Assembly: GCA_006738865.1 (NCBI GenBank)
Contig: AP019701.1
Location: forward strand, 978,501-1,042,500
DNA length: 64,000 bases
From: Allostella sp. ATCC 35155
Lineage (GTDB): Bacteria; Pseudomonadota; Alphaproteobacteria; ATCC43930; Allostellaceae
Reading direction: 5' to 3'
This document shows positions 41,756-50,275 of this stretch, one piece after another. Within the stretch, counting starts at the first letter, position 1, and each line of letters begins with the position of its first letter. The notes beneath the pieces were generated by a model. It searched no databases. It saw only the letters and a program-made list of their open reading frames with translations, and had not been told where the DNA came from. Made by a program: the position numbers and the translations under genes.

Positions 41756-42193
41756 CTATCCCGTGGGGAGATGCTTCAGCGGATTGGCTATTGTCACTCC
41801 GAGATGCACGAAGTGGCGCTCGTTGGCGGTCAGGACCGTATAGCCATGAGCTGCGGCAGTGGCCGCGATGGCGATATCCTCGAACCCGGGATCGTGAGCG
41901 CGCGACCGATCGAGAATGGCACCGGCTTCGCGGGCTTCCTCGATGCCGAATGGCAGAATGCGTCCAGCGTAGAAATGCTCGACCGCATCGAGCCAACGCC
42001 GCAATTCCCCGGCCTTCATCGTTGCGCCAATCCGGATGGACCGGGCTATGCCTGCCTCGATCTCAGCGACCGTCACGGTCGAGATATAGAGCTGGTCGCC
42101 ATGGTGCCGGATCCAGGCCGAGAATGCCTCGGCACCGGCCGCACGTTTGGAGGGCGCGTTTGCCGAGACGATGTTGGTGTCGAGCAGATACAA
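41756..42193 (-). CDS. PIN-domain ribonuclease toxin, VapC-like
   Basis: 145-residue PIN-domain endonuclease. The acidic residues expected are Asp in YLLDTNIVS, Glu in AEIEAGIARS and Asp in GFEDIAIAATA. The start is TTG 42193, 2 nt after the antitoxin stop, so synthesis depends on the antitoxin cistron. The usual targets are tRNA or rRNA cleaved at specific sites; here the target is unknown. Confidence 0.87.
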   Translation of the reverse strand: MYLLDTNIVSANAPSKRAAGAEAFSAWIRHHGDQLYISTVTVAEIEAGIARSIRIGATMKAGELRRWLDAVEHFYAGRILPFGIEEAREAGAILDRSRAHDPGFEDIAIAATAAAHGYTVLTANERHFVHLGVTIANPLKHLPTG

Positions 42194-42195
42194 GG

Positions 42196-42447
42196 TCAGG
42201 GATTCGTGTTGCCGAGGGCGCGGGCGGGCTTACGCCGGCGCTCGGGAATGTCTTCCGGCTCACCCGGGAAGGCGAGCAGCAGATCGGCGAAGCTCGGCAC
42301 CTTGGCGACACGCTGCCATTCCTCGAAGGAAACGAGGACGGCCTCCTTGCGCCCGTGCCGGGTGATGACGGTAGGCTCGCCGGCGACGGCACGGTCCACG
42401 ACGGCCGAAAGGGTCGCCTTCGCGTCCTTGATCTGGAGTTCCTTCAT
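42196..42447 (-). CDS. Phd/YefM-type antitoxin
   Basis: 83-residue partner of the PIN toxin. MKELQIKDAKATLSAVVDRAVAGEPTVITRHGRKEAVLVSFEEWQRV is the Phd/YefM DNA-binding fold; the Arg/Pro-rich tail (PERRRKPARALG) would neutralise the toxin. A palindrome 12 nt upstream of ATG 42447 is the likely operator. Pairing a Phd-type antitoxin with a PIN toxin is common. Confidence 0.87.
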   Translation of the reverse strand: MKELQIKDAKATLSAVVDRAVAGEPTVITRHGRKEAVLVSFEEWQRVAKVPSFADLLLAFPGEPEDIPERRRKPARALGNTNP

Positions 42448-42459
42448 CGCACCCCATCC

Positions 42460-42481
42460 ATATGACTACCTGTGGTCATAT
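42460..42481. promoter_or_regulatory. Operator of the PIN toxin-antitoxin operon
   Basis: ATATGAC (42460-42466) and GTCATAT (42475-42481) are perfect 7-bp arms with an 8-nt spacer, 12 nt upstream of the antitoxin ATG and AT-rich compared with its surroundings. Arm length, spacer and position match the RES/Xre operator, although the sequences are unrelated. Confidence 0.6.
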
Positions 42482-42516
42482 AGGTGGCTGGCATATGCGG
42501 CAAGTCCTTCCCGGCC

Positions 42517-44085
42517 TCAGCCGGGGCCGGCATCCAGCAGGTGCATCCGCGCCAGATAGTCCCGATAGTCGGCGACCTCGCGGCCGATGCGCGCTTCGTC
42601 CCAGCCCAGGATGTCGGCGACGGCGCGCGCGGCCGTGTCGGCGCCCTCGCGGGCCATCGTCTCGCCCCAGCCGAGGCCGACGCGGCGGAAGAGCAGGTCG
42701 ACGAGGTCGTGCGGCTGCTCGGTGGCGGCTGCCGCCCGCAACTGCGCCACCGTCACCGACGGCTCGTGGTTGAGGAGCGCCGGCGAGCCCGGCTCGACCG
42801 GCAGCGAGCGGGCGGCGAAGGAGAGGGGCTGCGGCGCGGCCGATGGCTTCATGTGCGCGGCCACCGCCTGGGCGAGGTCGCGGCCGGCGACGCGGTGGCT
42901 CATGATCGGCCCGGCGGTGATCGACAGCACGCCTTCCATCCCGTCGTCCGCCTGGTCGTGGATGCGGCGCGCGCGGTTGCCCTTGGGCAGGGCGGGGTCG
43001 TGGGTCAGGGGGCGGACGCCGGCCCAGGCATAGAGCACGTCCCGGCGGCCGATGCCGGCGCCGGGCACGAGGTGGCGGAACTCGTCGAGCAGCCACTCGA
43101 TCTCGGGCTCGGTCGGACGGATGTCGTCCGGGTCGCCGTCATAGAGCGATTCCGTCGGGCCGATATAGTGCAGCCCGCCGCGCCAGGGGACGCAGTAGAT
43201 CTGCTCGTTGTCGCGGTTGAGGCTGACGACGCAGTAGTCCTGGCACTCCGGCGGCAGGCGGACGGCGATGTGCACCCCCTTGGTGCCGGTGATCCGGCGC
43301 TTGGCGCCCGGCTTGGCGAGGCCATTGACGCGGTCGATCCAGATGCCGGCGGCGTTGATCACCATGGCCGCCTCGACCGTCGCCCTGCCGATGCCGCCGC
43401 CGCGGTCGGCGCTGTCCTCGAGCCCGATCCGCCACGCCTTCGACGGCAGCCGCTCCAGCCCGGTGACGGCGGTGTGGTTGCGCACGACGGCACCCATCCG
43501 CTCGGCGTCGAAGGCGGTGTCGAGGACGACGCGCTCGGGCCAGTCGAACTGGTACTGGTGATGCAGCGCGACCGACCGTAGCTTCTCGGGCGTCCGGATC
43601 CAGCGCACCAGCGGCAGCGCCAGGGCCTCCTCGCGGCCGAGCATCTTGTAGCCGAGCGAGGTGCCGCCCTTGTTGAGGACTCCGAGCAGGGCGAAGGCGG
43701 CGCGGATCTGCCAGGGCGCGTACTGGCTGTCGCTGTAGATCGGGTAACAGAAATTGACCGCGCGCACGCGCTCGCCCGTCTCCTCGACCATCTGCGTCCG
43801 CGCACCCAGCGCATAGGTCGCCATGCGGCAGGCGGTGCGGAAGCGCGAGGGGTGCCGGACGAAGTCCCACAGCGAGCGGCCGGGTGCGAGATAGCGCAGG
43901 CCGTTGCCGAGGATGCGGCTCGACCGGCTGCTCGAGCCGGCGCCGAAATCGCCCTTGTCGACCAGCAGCGTGCGATAGCCGGCGGCCTGCAGGTGCTGGG
44001 CGGCGCTGGCGCCGTTGACCCCGGCGCCGATGACGGCGACGTCGAACCGTTGCCCGTCGAGCCCGGCGAGGGGAAGGGCCGCCAT
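42517..44085 (-). CDS. Glycerol-3-phosphate dehydrogenase-family FAD oxidoreductase
   Basis: 522-residue flavoenzyme of the GlpD family. The FAD dinucleotide motif is VAVIGAGVNGASAAQHLQAAG (residues 16-36), followed by DKGDFGAGSSSRSSRILGNGLRYL, a GlpD hallmark, and later TGTKGVHIAVRLP, YAWAGVRPL and a C-terminal helical domain. It starts 1 nt after the upstream FAD oxidoreductase stop and is last in the operon headed by the XRE-cupin regulator. Whether it uses glycerol 3-phosphate or a related alcohol phosphate is open, because a Pot-type importer shares the operon. Confidence 0.85.
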   Translation of the reverse strand: MAALPLAGLDGQRFDVAVIGAGVNGASAAQHLQAAGYRTLLVDKGDFGAGSSSRSSRILGNGLRYLAPGRSLWDFVRHPSRFRTACRMATYALGARTQMVEETGERVRAVNFCYPIYSDSQYAPWQIRAAFALLGVLNKGGTSLGYKMLGREEALALPLVRWIRTPEKLRSVALHHQYQFDWPERVVLDTAFDAERMGAVVRNHTAVTGLERLPSKAWRIGLEDSADRGGGIGRATVEAAMVINAAGIWIDRVNGLAKPGAKRRITGTKGVHIAVRLPPECQDYCVVSLNRDNEQIYCVPWRGGLHYIGPTESLYDGDPDDIRPTEPEIEWLLDEFRHLVPGAGIGRRDVLYAWAGVRPLTHDPALPKGNRARRIHDQADDGMEGVLSITAGPIMSHRVAGRDLAQAVAAHMKPSAAPQPLSFAARSLPVEPGSPALLNHEPSVTVAQLRAAAATEQPHDLVDLLFRRVGLGWGETMAREGADTAARAVADILGWDEARIGREVADYRDYLARMHLLDAGPG

Positions 44086-44086
44086 C

Positions 44087-45403
44087 TCAGGCCACCTTCC
44101 GGTCGTACCAGTCGCGGAAGCGGTACCAGCTGCCGACGATGGGCAGGAACCACGGCTTGCCCGAATAGAGGGCGTGGTCCGGGAACTCCGGCAGTTCGAA
44201 GCCGCTCGGCCGGTTGGCGCCGCCGATGATGCGGCGCGCGGTCTGGTAGCCGAGATAGGTCATCATGGCGACGCCGCTGCCGTTGCAGCCGAGCGCGTAG
44301 TGCATGCCGTCCTGGCGTCCGGTGTGGGGCAGGGCGTCGAAGGTGAAGGCGACGTTGCCGTTCCAGGCGTGGGTGACCCGGGTTCCCTTCAGCTGCGGGA
44401 AGCGATCGGTCATGAAGCCGTGGAGGATCGGCGCCGCCATCTCCGGCGTGACTGCGGTGAAGCGGGCGCGGCCGCCGAAGATGACCCGCCTGCCGTCCGG
44501 CGACATGCGGTAGTAGCAGAGCACCCGGCGGGTGTCGGACAGCGTCCGGCCCTTGGGGATCAGCGACTTCGCCAGGTCCGGCGGCAGTTCCTCGGTCGCG
44601 ATGATGTGGCTGGCGACTGGGATCAGGCGGCGCTTCAGCTGCGGGGTCGCGTCGCCGGTGTAGCCGTTGGTGGCGATGACCACTTCGCCGGCCGTCAGCG
44701 TGCCGCGGCCGGTGCGGATTTCCCAGCCGCTGCCGCTGCGGGCGATGCGCTCGACCGGCGCCTGGGCGCAGATGGTGACGCCGCGCCGGCGGGCGGCGTC
44801 CAGCAGGCCCTTGAAGTAGAGGGCGGGGTGGAGCTTGGCGGCGCGCTCCACGACCATGCCGCCGTAGTAATAGTCCGACGCGATCTCCTCGCGCTGGCGC
44901 TCGCGCGGGACCATGTAGCTGCCGGACTTCGCCTCGCGGTTCAGGTTCTCGATTCGCTGGGCCTGCTTGCGGTAGTGCCCCGGCGTCCAGGCGCCGACGA
45001 AGCGGCCCTGCTTCTGCCAGAAACAGTCGATCTTCTCGCGCTCGATCAGGGTTTCGATCAGCGAGAAGGCGTCTGCGGCGGAGGTGAGGACGGCCGCGAT
45101 CTGCTCCGGCGTGCCCTGGAAGGTGCGGCCGGAGAAGCTCTTGCCGACATTGACGCCGCCGCTGACCGCGCCGCCGGACCGGGTGCTCGCCCCCCAGCCC
45201 GGTTCCTTCGCCTCCAGCACCACCGCCTCGATGCCCGCATTGGCGAGCTCGATCGCCGTCGAGATGCCGGCATATCCGGCGCCGACGATGGCGACGCGAG
45301 CTTGGCGGGGCACGTCGGCGAGGGCGAGCGGCTTGGGCTCGAACGCCTCCCACCAGTAGGGGCGGGGCTTGAAGTCGCGATGAAAGACGTCCGCGCCGGG
45401 CAT
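44087..45403 (-). CDS. FAD-dependent oxidoreductase, PuuB/DadA-like
   Basis: 438-residue D-amino-acid-oxidase-fold enzyme. The N-terminus HRDFKPRPYWWEAFEP, then VAIVGAGYAGISTAIELANAG for FAD, GASTRSGGAVSGGVNVGKSF, VVIATNGYTG and CNGSGVAMMTYLGYQTARRI, resemble gamma-glutamylputrescine oxidase PuuB and related amine oxidases. ATG 45403 is used; a much longer frame runs antisense through the transporter genes. It sits between the permease and GlpD-like genes. Together with a PuuR-like regulator this favours an amine or polyamine derivative as substrate. Confidence 0.85.
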   Translation of the reverse strand: MPGADVFHRDFKPRPYWWEAFEPKPLALADVPRQARVAIVGAGYAGISTAIELANAGIEAVVLEAKEPGWGASTRSGGAVSGGVNVGKSFSGRTFQGTPEQIAAVLTSAADAFSLIETLIEREKIDCFWQKQGRFVGAWTPGHYRKQAQRIENLNREAKSGSYMVPRERQREEIASDYYYGGMVVERAAKLHPALYFKGLLDAARRRGVTICAQAPVERIARSGSGWEIRTGRGTLTAGEVVIATNGYTGDATPQLKRRLIPVASHIIATEELPPDLAKSLIPKGRTLSDTRRVLCYYRMSPDGRRVIFGGRARFTAVTPEMAAPILHGFMTDRFPQLKGTRVTHAWNGNVAFTFDALPHTGRQDGMHYALGCNGSGVAMMTYLGYQTARRIIGGANRPSGFELPEFPDHALYSGKPWFLPIVGSWYRFRDWYDRKVA

Positions 45404-45453
45404 GGCAGCGATCCTCGGAGGGCAGCGAAGGGGAGGCGGGTGGGGCGCGCTAG

Positions 45454-46266
45454 CTAGTGCGTCATCGGGGTGTCGCTGCCCTTGCGGAAGCGCAGCGACA
45501 GGAGCAGCAGGAGGCCGATGAACATGATCTTGAGGGCCGAGACGGCGGCGACCGTCGGCTCGATCTCGGTCAGGATGTTGTCGAACATCTTCTTCGGCAG
45601 CGTCATGTTCGCGCCGGACAGGAACATCGCCACCACCAGCTCGTCGAACGAGGTGATGAAGGCGAGGAAGGCGGCGGAATAGACGCTGGGTGCCACCATC
45701 GGCAGGGTGACGCGGCGGATCGCCGTCAGCCGGCTCGCCCCCATGCCGCGCGCGGCCAGCTCCAGGTTGACGTCGAAGTTGCGCAGGCCCGCGACCAGGA
45801 CGATGACGACGAAGGGCAGCGCCAGGACGGTGTGGGCGATGGCGATGCCGTACCATTCGCCGATCAGCCCGAGATGGGAGAAGAGGCCGTAGATCGCGAT
45901 CGACAGCACGATGTGCGGCACGATCATCGGCGCCGACATCGACTGCTCGATGGCGGTGCGCGCCGGGAACCGCGCCCGGGTCAGGCCGAACGCCAGCGGG
46001 ATGCCGATCAGCAGCGCCAGCACCGTCGTGGCCGCCCCGACCTGCAGGCTGCGGATGGTGGCGTCGATCCAGATCGGATCGTTCCAGTAGCGCTCGTACC
46101 ACTGCAGCGAGAAGCCGGGCGGCGGGAAGCGCAGGTAGCTGCCGGCGCTGAAGGAGATCGGGAAGACGACGACCAGCGGCAGCATCAGGAAGACGAAGAC
46201 GGCCCCGGCGACGGTCCGCAGCAGGATGCGGCCGGGGTTGCGGCGGGCGCGGCGGCGGGCGGCCAT
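45454..46266 (-). CDS. Pot-type ABC transporter permease (PotC-like)
   Basis: 270-residue inner-membrane permease of the spermidine/putrescine class. About six spans; the EAA-type loop is LELAARGMGASRLTAIRRVTLPMVAPSVYSA, which contacts the ATPase. A basic N-terminus (ARRRARRNPGR) precedes the first span. It lies 3 nt after the PotB-like gene and 50 nt before the FAD oxidoreductase. The C-terminal RKGSDTPMTH is short and polar. Confidence 0.88.
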   Translation of the reverse strand: MAARRRARRNPGRILLRTVAGAVFVFLMLPLVVVFPISFSAGSYLRFPPPGFSLQWYERYWNDPIWIDATIRSLQVGAATTVLALLIGIPLAFGLTRARFPARTAIEQSMSAPMIVPHIVLSIAIYGLFSHLGLIGEWYGIAIAHTVLALPFVVIVLVAGLRNFDVNLELAARGMGASRLTAIRRVTLPMVAPSVYSAAFLAFITSFDELVVAMFLSGANMTLPKKMFDNILTEIEPTVAAVSALKIMFIGLLLLLSLRFRKGSDTPMTH

Positions 46267-46269
46267 GGC

Positions 46270-47157
46270 TCAGCGCCCCTGACCGGTGGCCGGCGGCACG
46301 CGGCGCGCCACCCAGTGATTCAACAGCCAGAACACCACCAGGGTGATCGCCAGCAGCACGACCGAGAGCGCGCCGGCGAAGTTCCAGGCGAGGAACTCGC
46401 GCACCTGCTGCTCGATCACCATGGCGATCATCGTCACCTTGCCGCCGCCCAGCAGGGCCGGCGTGATGTAGAAGCCGAGCGAGACGACGAAGACCAGCGT
46501 CACGCCCGCGACGATGCCGTGCAGCGTCAGCGGCAGGTAGATGCGCCGGAAGATCTGGAAGCGCGAGGCGCCCATGCCGCGGGCGGCGCGGGCGAGGTCG
46601 GGGTCGACGCGCACGATCGCGCTGTAGAGCGGCAGGATCATGAAGGGCAGCATGACGTGCACCATGCCGAGCACGACGGCGAAGCGCGTGTTGAGCAGCG
46701 TCATCGGCCGCTCGATGAAGCCGTAGTCGATCAGGAACCGGTTCACGATGCCGTTGCGGCCGAGGATGATCATCCAGGCATAGGTGCGGACCAGCACGCT
46801 GGTCCAGAACGGGAGCATGACGAGGGCAAAGCCGATCGCCCGCCAGGTCGGCGTGGTGGTCGCCAGGAAGAAGGCGACCGGATAGCCGATCAGCAGCGCC
46901 GTCACGGTGACGAACAGCGCGATCTCGAAGGTGCGGATGAAGATCGTCGTGTAGAGCCCGTCCGCGAAGACCTTGGCGTACCACTCGGTGGTCCCGCCCT
47001 CGACGCTGAGGGCGAAGAGCTGGATCAGCGGCATGGCGAAGAGCAGGCCGAGGAAGACCAACCCCGGCGCCGTCAGCAGGAAGGCGCCGAAGGCCGCGCG
47101 CCGCTCGGTGGCGGCGACGCGGAGCGAGCGTCCGGCGGACGCGGTGCCGGCGGTCAT
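46270..47157 (-). CDS. Pot-type ABC transporter permease (PotB-like)
   Basis: 295-residue permease partner of the PotC-like protein. Spans begin with AFGAFLLTAPGLVFLGLLFAMPLIQLF; the EAA loop is PDLARAARGMGASRFQIFRRIYLPLTLHGI. The periplasmic loop VEGGTTEWYAKVFADGLYTTIF is usual for PotB. Its start overlaps the ATPase stop by 4 nt. Confidence 0.88.
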   Translation of the reverse strand: MTAGTASAGRSLRVAATERRAAFGAFLLTAPGLVFLGLLFAMPLIQLFALSVEGGTTEWYAKVFADGLYTTIFIRTFEIALFVTVTALLIGYPVAFFLATTTPTWRAIGFALVMLPFWTSVLVRTYAWMIILGRNGIVNRFLIDYGFIERPMTLLNTRFAVVLGMVHVMLPFMILPLYSAIVRVDPDLARAARGMGASRFQIFRRIYLPLTLHGIVAGVTLVFVVSLGFYITPALLGGGKVTMIAMVIEQQVREFLAWNFAGALSVVLLAITLVVFWLLNHWVARRVPPATGQGR

Positions 47158-48242
47158 CGGACCTCGATGATGCGGGCGTCGGCGGCGTGGAAGCCGACGG
47201 TGATGGGCTCGCCGGCGCGGTACTGGCGGGCGGTCCGCGACGCGCCGATCCGGGCCAGCAGCTCGACGCCGCCGGCGGTGCGGACCCGGTACTTGTCCGA
47301 CAGACCGAGATAGATCGCCTCGACGACCGTGCCCGCGATCTGGTTCTCGGCGCCGGGCTGGTCGCCGGCATCGCCGAGCCGCTCCGGCCGCAGCAGGATG
47401 CGCACCTTGGCGCCGGGCGCGGCCGCGGGGCCTTCGCCGGTGACGCGGATAGCGGTCCCGTCGGCGAGGCGGACGCTGCCGCCGGCCTCCATCGTGCCCG
47501 ACAGGATGTTGCTCTCGCCCACGAAATCGGCGACCAGCGGGCTCGCGGGCGCATCATAGATGTCGCGCGGCCGGCCGACCTGCTCCAGCCTGCCGGAATC
47601 CATGACGGCGATGCGGTCGGACATGACCAGCGCCTCTTCCTGGTCGTGGGTGATGAAGAGGGTGGTGAGGCCGAGCCGCTGCTGCAGGCGGCGGACCTCG
47701 AGCTGCATCGCCTCGCGCAGCTTGCGGTCGAGCGCGCCGAACGGCTCGTCGAGAAGGAGGAGGGTGGGGCGGAAGACGATCGCCCGGGCCAGCGCCACGC
47801 GCTGCTGCTGCCCGCCCGAGAGCTGCCGCGGCAGGCGCTGCTCGAAGCCGGTCAGCTCCACCATGGCCAGCGCCTCGGCGACGCGGGTGCGGATTTCGGC
47901 CTTGGGCGTGCCCCGCATCTCCAGCGGGAAGGCGACGTTGCGCTCGACCGTCAGGTGCGGGAAGAGCGCATAGTTCTGGAAGACCATGCCCATGTTGCGC
48001 TGGGCCGGGTCGAGATCGGTGACGTCCCGGCCGCCGACCCGGACGTCGCCCTCGTCGGGCGTCTCGAAGCCGGCGACGACCTTGAGCAGCGTCGTCTTGC
48101 CCGAGCCCGAAGGGCCGAGGATGGTCAGGAACTCGCCGGCCGAGACGGTCAGCGACACGTCGCTCAGCGCGCGCACCTGGCCATAGCGCTTGTGGATGCC
48201 CGCGACCGTCAGGTCGGCGCCCTTGTCCATGCTGGAAGCCAC
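47154..48242 (-). CDS. Pot-type ABC transporter ATP-binding protein (PotA-like)
   Basis: 362-residue ATPase with a C-terminal TOBE regulatory domain. Walker A LGPSGSGKTTLLK, Q-loop FQNYALFPHLTVERNVAFPL, signature LSGGQQQRVALARAI, Walker B LLLLDEPFGALD and switch FITHDQEEAL are all intact. The TOBE part begins near LSGTMEAGGSVRLADG. The start is taken as GTG 48242 because GGGACGG lies upstream; ATG 48230 is the alternative and costs four residues. Confidence 0.88.
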   Translation of the reverse strand: MASSMDKGADLTVAGIHKRYGQVRALSDVSLTVSAGEFLTILGPSGSGKTTLLKVVAGFETPDEGDVRVGGRDVTDLDPAQRNMGMVFQNYALFPHLTVERNVAFPLEMRGTPKAEIRTRVAEALAMVELTGFEQRLPRQLSGGQQQRVALARAIVFRPTLLLLDEPFGALDRKLREAMQLEVRRLQQRLGLTTLFITHDQEEALVMSDRIAVMDSGRLEQVGRPRDIYDAPASPLVADFVGESNILSGTMEAGGSVRLADGTAIRVTGEGPAAAPGAKVRILLRPERLGDAGDQPGAENQIAGTVVEAIYLGLSDKYRVRTAGGVELLARIGASRTARQYRAGEPITVGFHAADARIIEVR

Positions 48243-48271
48243 TCGATTGCCGTCCCGCTGTTCGAAGAAGG

Positions 48272-48298
48272 GGCCGGGCGGCCCTATGCCGCCCGGCC
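48272..48298 (-). other. Intercistronic hairpin between the Pot-type binding protein and ATPase genes
   Basis: Perfect 10-bp G/C inverted repeat (48272-48281 and 48289-48298) with a 7-nt loop, 8 nt beyond the binding-protein stop in the 64-nt gap before the ATPase gene. This is the third binding-protein gene in the window followed directly by a strong hairpin without a T-run. Confidence 0.65.
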
Positions 48299-48306
48299 GC
48301 GTGTCG

Positions 48307-49374
48307 TCACTGCTTGCCCAGCATCCACTTGTTCCAGCGCTCGGCCATCGCCTGCCCGTTCTTGGTCCACCATTCCTGGTCGAGCCAGATCTGCTTGGAG
48401 AGGTTGGTCGGCTCGAGCGGCAGGTACGGCTTCTTGTCGGCCGTCACATACTGCTCGGACAGGGTGTTGGTGCCGGAATAGCCGAGGCGCATGGCATTGA
48501 TCGCCTGGCGCTCGGGATCGGCCATCATCGCCAGCAGCTTGAAGCTCCAGTACTGGTCCTTGGCGCCCTTGGGCACGATCCAGCTGCCCGACTTCAGGAT
48601 GCCGCCTTCCCACTCGATCGCGAGCGGCGCCTTGTCGAGGATCAGGCCGTAGAAGCGGCCGTTCCAGCCGGTCGCCAGCACGACCTCCTTGTCGATCAGC
48701 ATCTGGGCCGGCTGCTGGCCGGTCGTCCACCACACCGAGATGTGCGGATAGATCTCGTCGAGCTTCTTGAAGGCGCGGTCGACGTCGAGCGGATAGAGCT
48801 TGTCCTTCGCGACGCCGTCGGCCATCAGGGCCGCCTCGAGGTTGTCGACCGGGTGATTGCGCAGCGAGCGCGGGCCCGGGAACTTCTTCACGTCCCAGAA
48901 GTCGGCCCAGTTCTTCGGCCCACCCTTCGGGAAGGCGTCGGTCCGGTAGGCGATCACGGTCGAATAGCTGCTGGGCGAGAAGACGTGCGTCATCGCCTTG
49001 GCGGCGGGCACGAACTTCGAGCGGTCGACGATGCTGTCGTCGATCTTCTCGGCCAGCCCCATCTGGGTCACCCGGTAGCCGTCCTGGCCGCCGATCTCGG
49101 TGATGTTCCAGGCGATGTTGCCGCTCTCGACCATGGCGCGCAGCTTGCCGAAATCGACCGGGCTCGTGTCGACGACCTTGATTCCGGTCTGCTTCTCGAA
49201 ATCCGCCCAGTAGGACTTGCGCAGCGACGCCGCCTGGGCGCCGCCCGAGGCGTTGATCACGATCTGGCGCGGCTTGGGCGGCTCCTGCGCCGCGGCCGGC
49301 ATGGCGGCCAGCGCGACGGCGGCTCCCGCCAAGAGCGCCCGGCGCCCGATCCTCGTCCCCTTGTTCATCTCCAT
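48307..49374 (-). CDS. Pot-type ABC transporter substrate-binding protein (PotD-like)
   Basis: 355-residue periplasmic binding protein. The leader MEMNKGTRIGRRALLAGAAVALAAMPAAAQ carries a twin-Arg and Ala-rich core. The mature part has IVINASGGAQAASLRKSYWADFEKQTGIKV, FSPSSYSTVIAYRTDAFP, WADFWDVKKFPGPRSLRN and MADPERQAINAMRLGYSGTN, all typical of the spermidine/putrescine binding family, where aromatic and acidic residues hold the amine. The ligand is not certain. Start ATG 49374, 21 nt after the regulator gene. Confidence 0.87.
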   Translation of the reverse strand: MEMNKGTRIGRRALLAGAAVALAAMPAAAQEPPKPRQIVINASGGAQAASLRKSYWADFEKQTGIKVVDTSPVDFGKLRAMVESGNIAWNITEIGGQDGYRVTQMGLAEKIDDSIVDRSKFVPAAKAMTHVFSPSSYSTVIAYRTDAFPKGGPKNWADFWDVKKFPGPRSLRNHPVDNLEAALMADGVAKDKLYPLDVDRAFKKLDEIYPHISVWWTTGQQPAQMLIDKEVVLATGWNGRFYGLILDKAPLAIEWEGGILKSGSWIVPKGAKDQYWSFKLLAMMADPERQAINAMRLGYSGTNTLSEQYVTADKKPYLPLEPTNLSKQIWLDQEWWTKNGQAMAERWNKWMLGKQ

Positions 49375-49395
49375 GGCGTCATCCTTTCCGGTTGT

Positions 49396-50010
49396 TCAGA
49401 TTTTCCGCCCGTAGAAGGGCGGGGTGACGGTCCACAGCACGCGCGCCCTGGCGGGCCCGGGGTTGTGGAAGCGATGCGGCGTGCTGCTGGCGAACTGAAA
49501 GCTGTCGCCCTGTCCCAGCCGCCAGGAGCGGTCGCCGACCCACAGGTCGATGCAGCCTTCCAGCACGTGGCCGCATTCCTCGCCCTCGTGCGTGTAGGGC
49601 TCCGGTCCCGACCCGCCGCCCGCCTCCATGACGATGACCATCATCTCGAGCGTGCGGGCGGAGGCGGGCGAGACCAGTTCCTTGGCCATCCGCACCTCGG
49701 GAAACTCGACGCGCCGGCAATGGCCGGCCCGCTGCACCACGTCGTCGAAGCCGGGGGCGGCAGCCTCGTCGCCGAAGAAGCGCGCCAGGGGCACGCCGTA
49801 GACCTCGCGCAGACGGCCGAGCGCCCGCAGCGACGGCGTCGCGATGCCGCGTTCAATCTGGCTTAACATCCCCACAGACAGGTCCGACCGTTGCGAGAGC
49901 TGCTTCAGCGACAGGCCCCGCTGCTGCCGGAACTGGCGCAGACGGGCTCCAAGCAGCTTCTCGTCGTCCGTCGGAGGCAGTTCCGCCGTAGCGGTTGATC
50001 GGGCGATCAT
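49396..50010 (-). CDS. XRE-cupin transcriptional regulator (PuuR-like)
   Basis: 204 residues. Residues 20-75 are an HTH_XRE domain ([49 protein letters not shown]); residues 110-200 form a cupin ([45 protein letters not shown]) that would sense a small ligand. This two-domain type includes PuuR, repressor of putrescine use. It is the first gene of the operon with the Pot-type transporter and FAD oxidoreductases, and a long palindrome lies 7 nt upstream of ATG 50010. Confidence 0.88.
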   Translation of the reverse strand: MIARSTATAELPPTDDEKLLGARLRQFRQQRGLSLKQLSQRSDLSVGMLSQIERGIATPSLRALGRLREVYGVPLARFFGDEAAAPGFDDVVQRAGHCRRVEFPEVRMAKELVSPASARTLEMMVIVMEAGGGSGPEPYTHEGEECGHVLEGCIDLWVGDRSWRLGQGDSFQFASSTPHRFHNPGPARARVLWTVTPPFYGRKI

Positions 50011-50017
50011 GACACTT

Positions 50018-50040
50018 CGAGTTCAATCCAATTGAACTCG
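50018..50040. promoter_or_regulatory. Palindromic operator upstream of the XRE-cupin regulator
   Basis: Arms CGAGTTCAAT (50018-50027) and ATTGAACTCG (50031-50040) are perfect 10-bp reverse complements around a 3-nt centre, starting 7 nt upstream of the regulator ATG and more AT-rich than the surroundings. This is the expected autoregulatory site; binding would control the whole operon. A looser outer pair TGACA/TGTCA flanks it. Confidence 0.75.
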
Positions 50041-50146
50041 GATGTCAACCTCCGGGTGGATGCGGCGTTCGCGCAGCGGTGGAACCGGCGCCCAGCCGGA
50101 CCGTTGAGGACCGTACAGAAACCGCTGTTCCCCGAGGGTGGATGCC

Positions 50147-50275
50147 ATGATCGCCGTCGAACTTCCACGCCGCCTGCACCGCCGCCCTTCGATCGCCCGC
50201 ACCCCGATCCTGCTGGTCGCCTTCGCGACGGCCCTGCTGCTGGCGCTGCCGGGAATCGTGGTCGCCGGCCTGTAG
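50147..50275 (+). CDS. Possible small membrane protein, 42 residues
   Basis: ATG 50147, preceded by GAGGGTGG about 7 nt upstream, opens a 42-codon frame ending TAG 50275. The product has a basic N-terminus ([16 protein letters not shown]) and a single hydrophobic segment [19 protein letters not shown], as in small inner-membrane proteins. It lies in the 381-nt gap 50011-50391 between the XRE operator and mccB; I see no other gene there. Support is the ribosome site and the composition only. Confidence 0.4.
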   Translation: MIAVELPRRLHRRPSIARTPILLVAFATALLLALPGIVVAGL

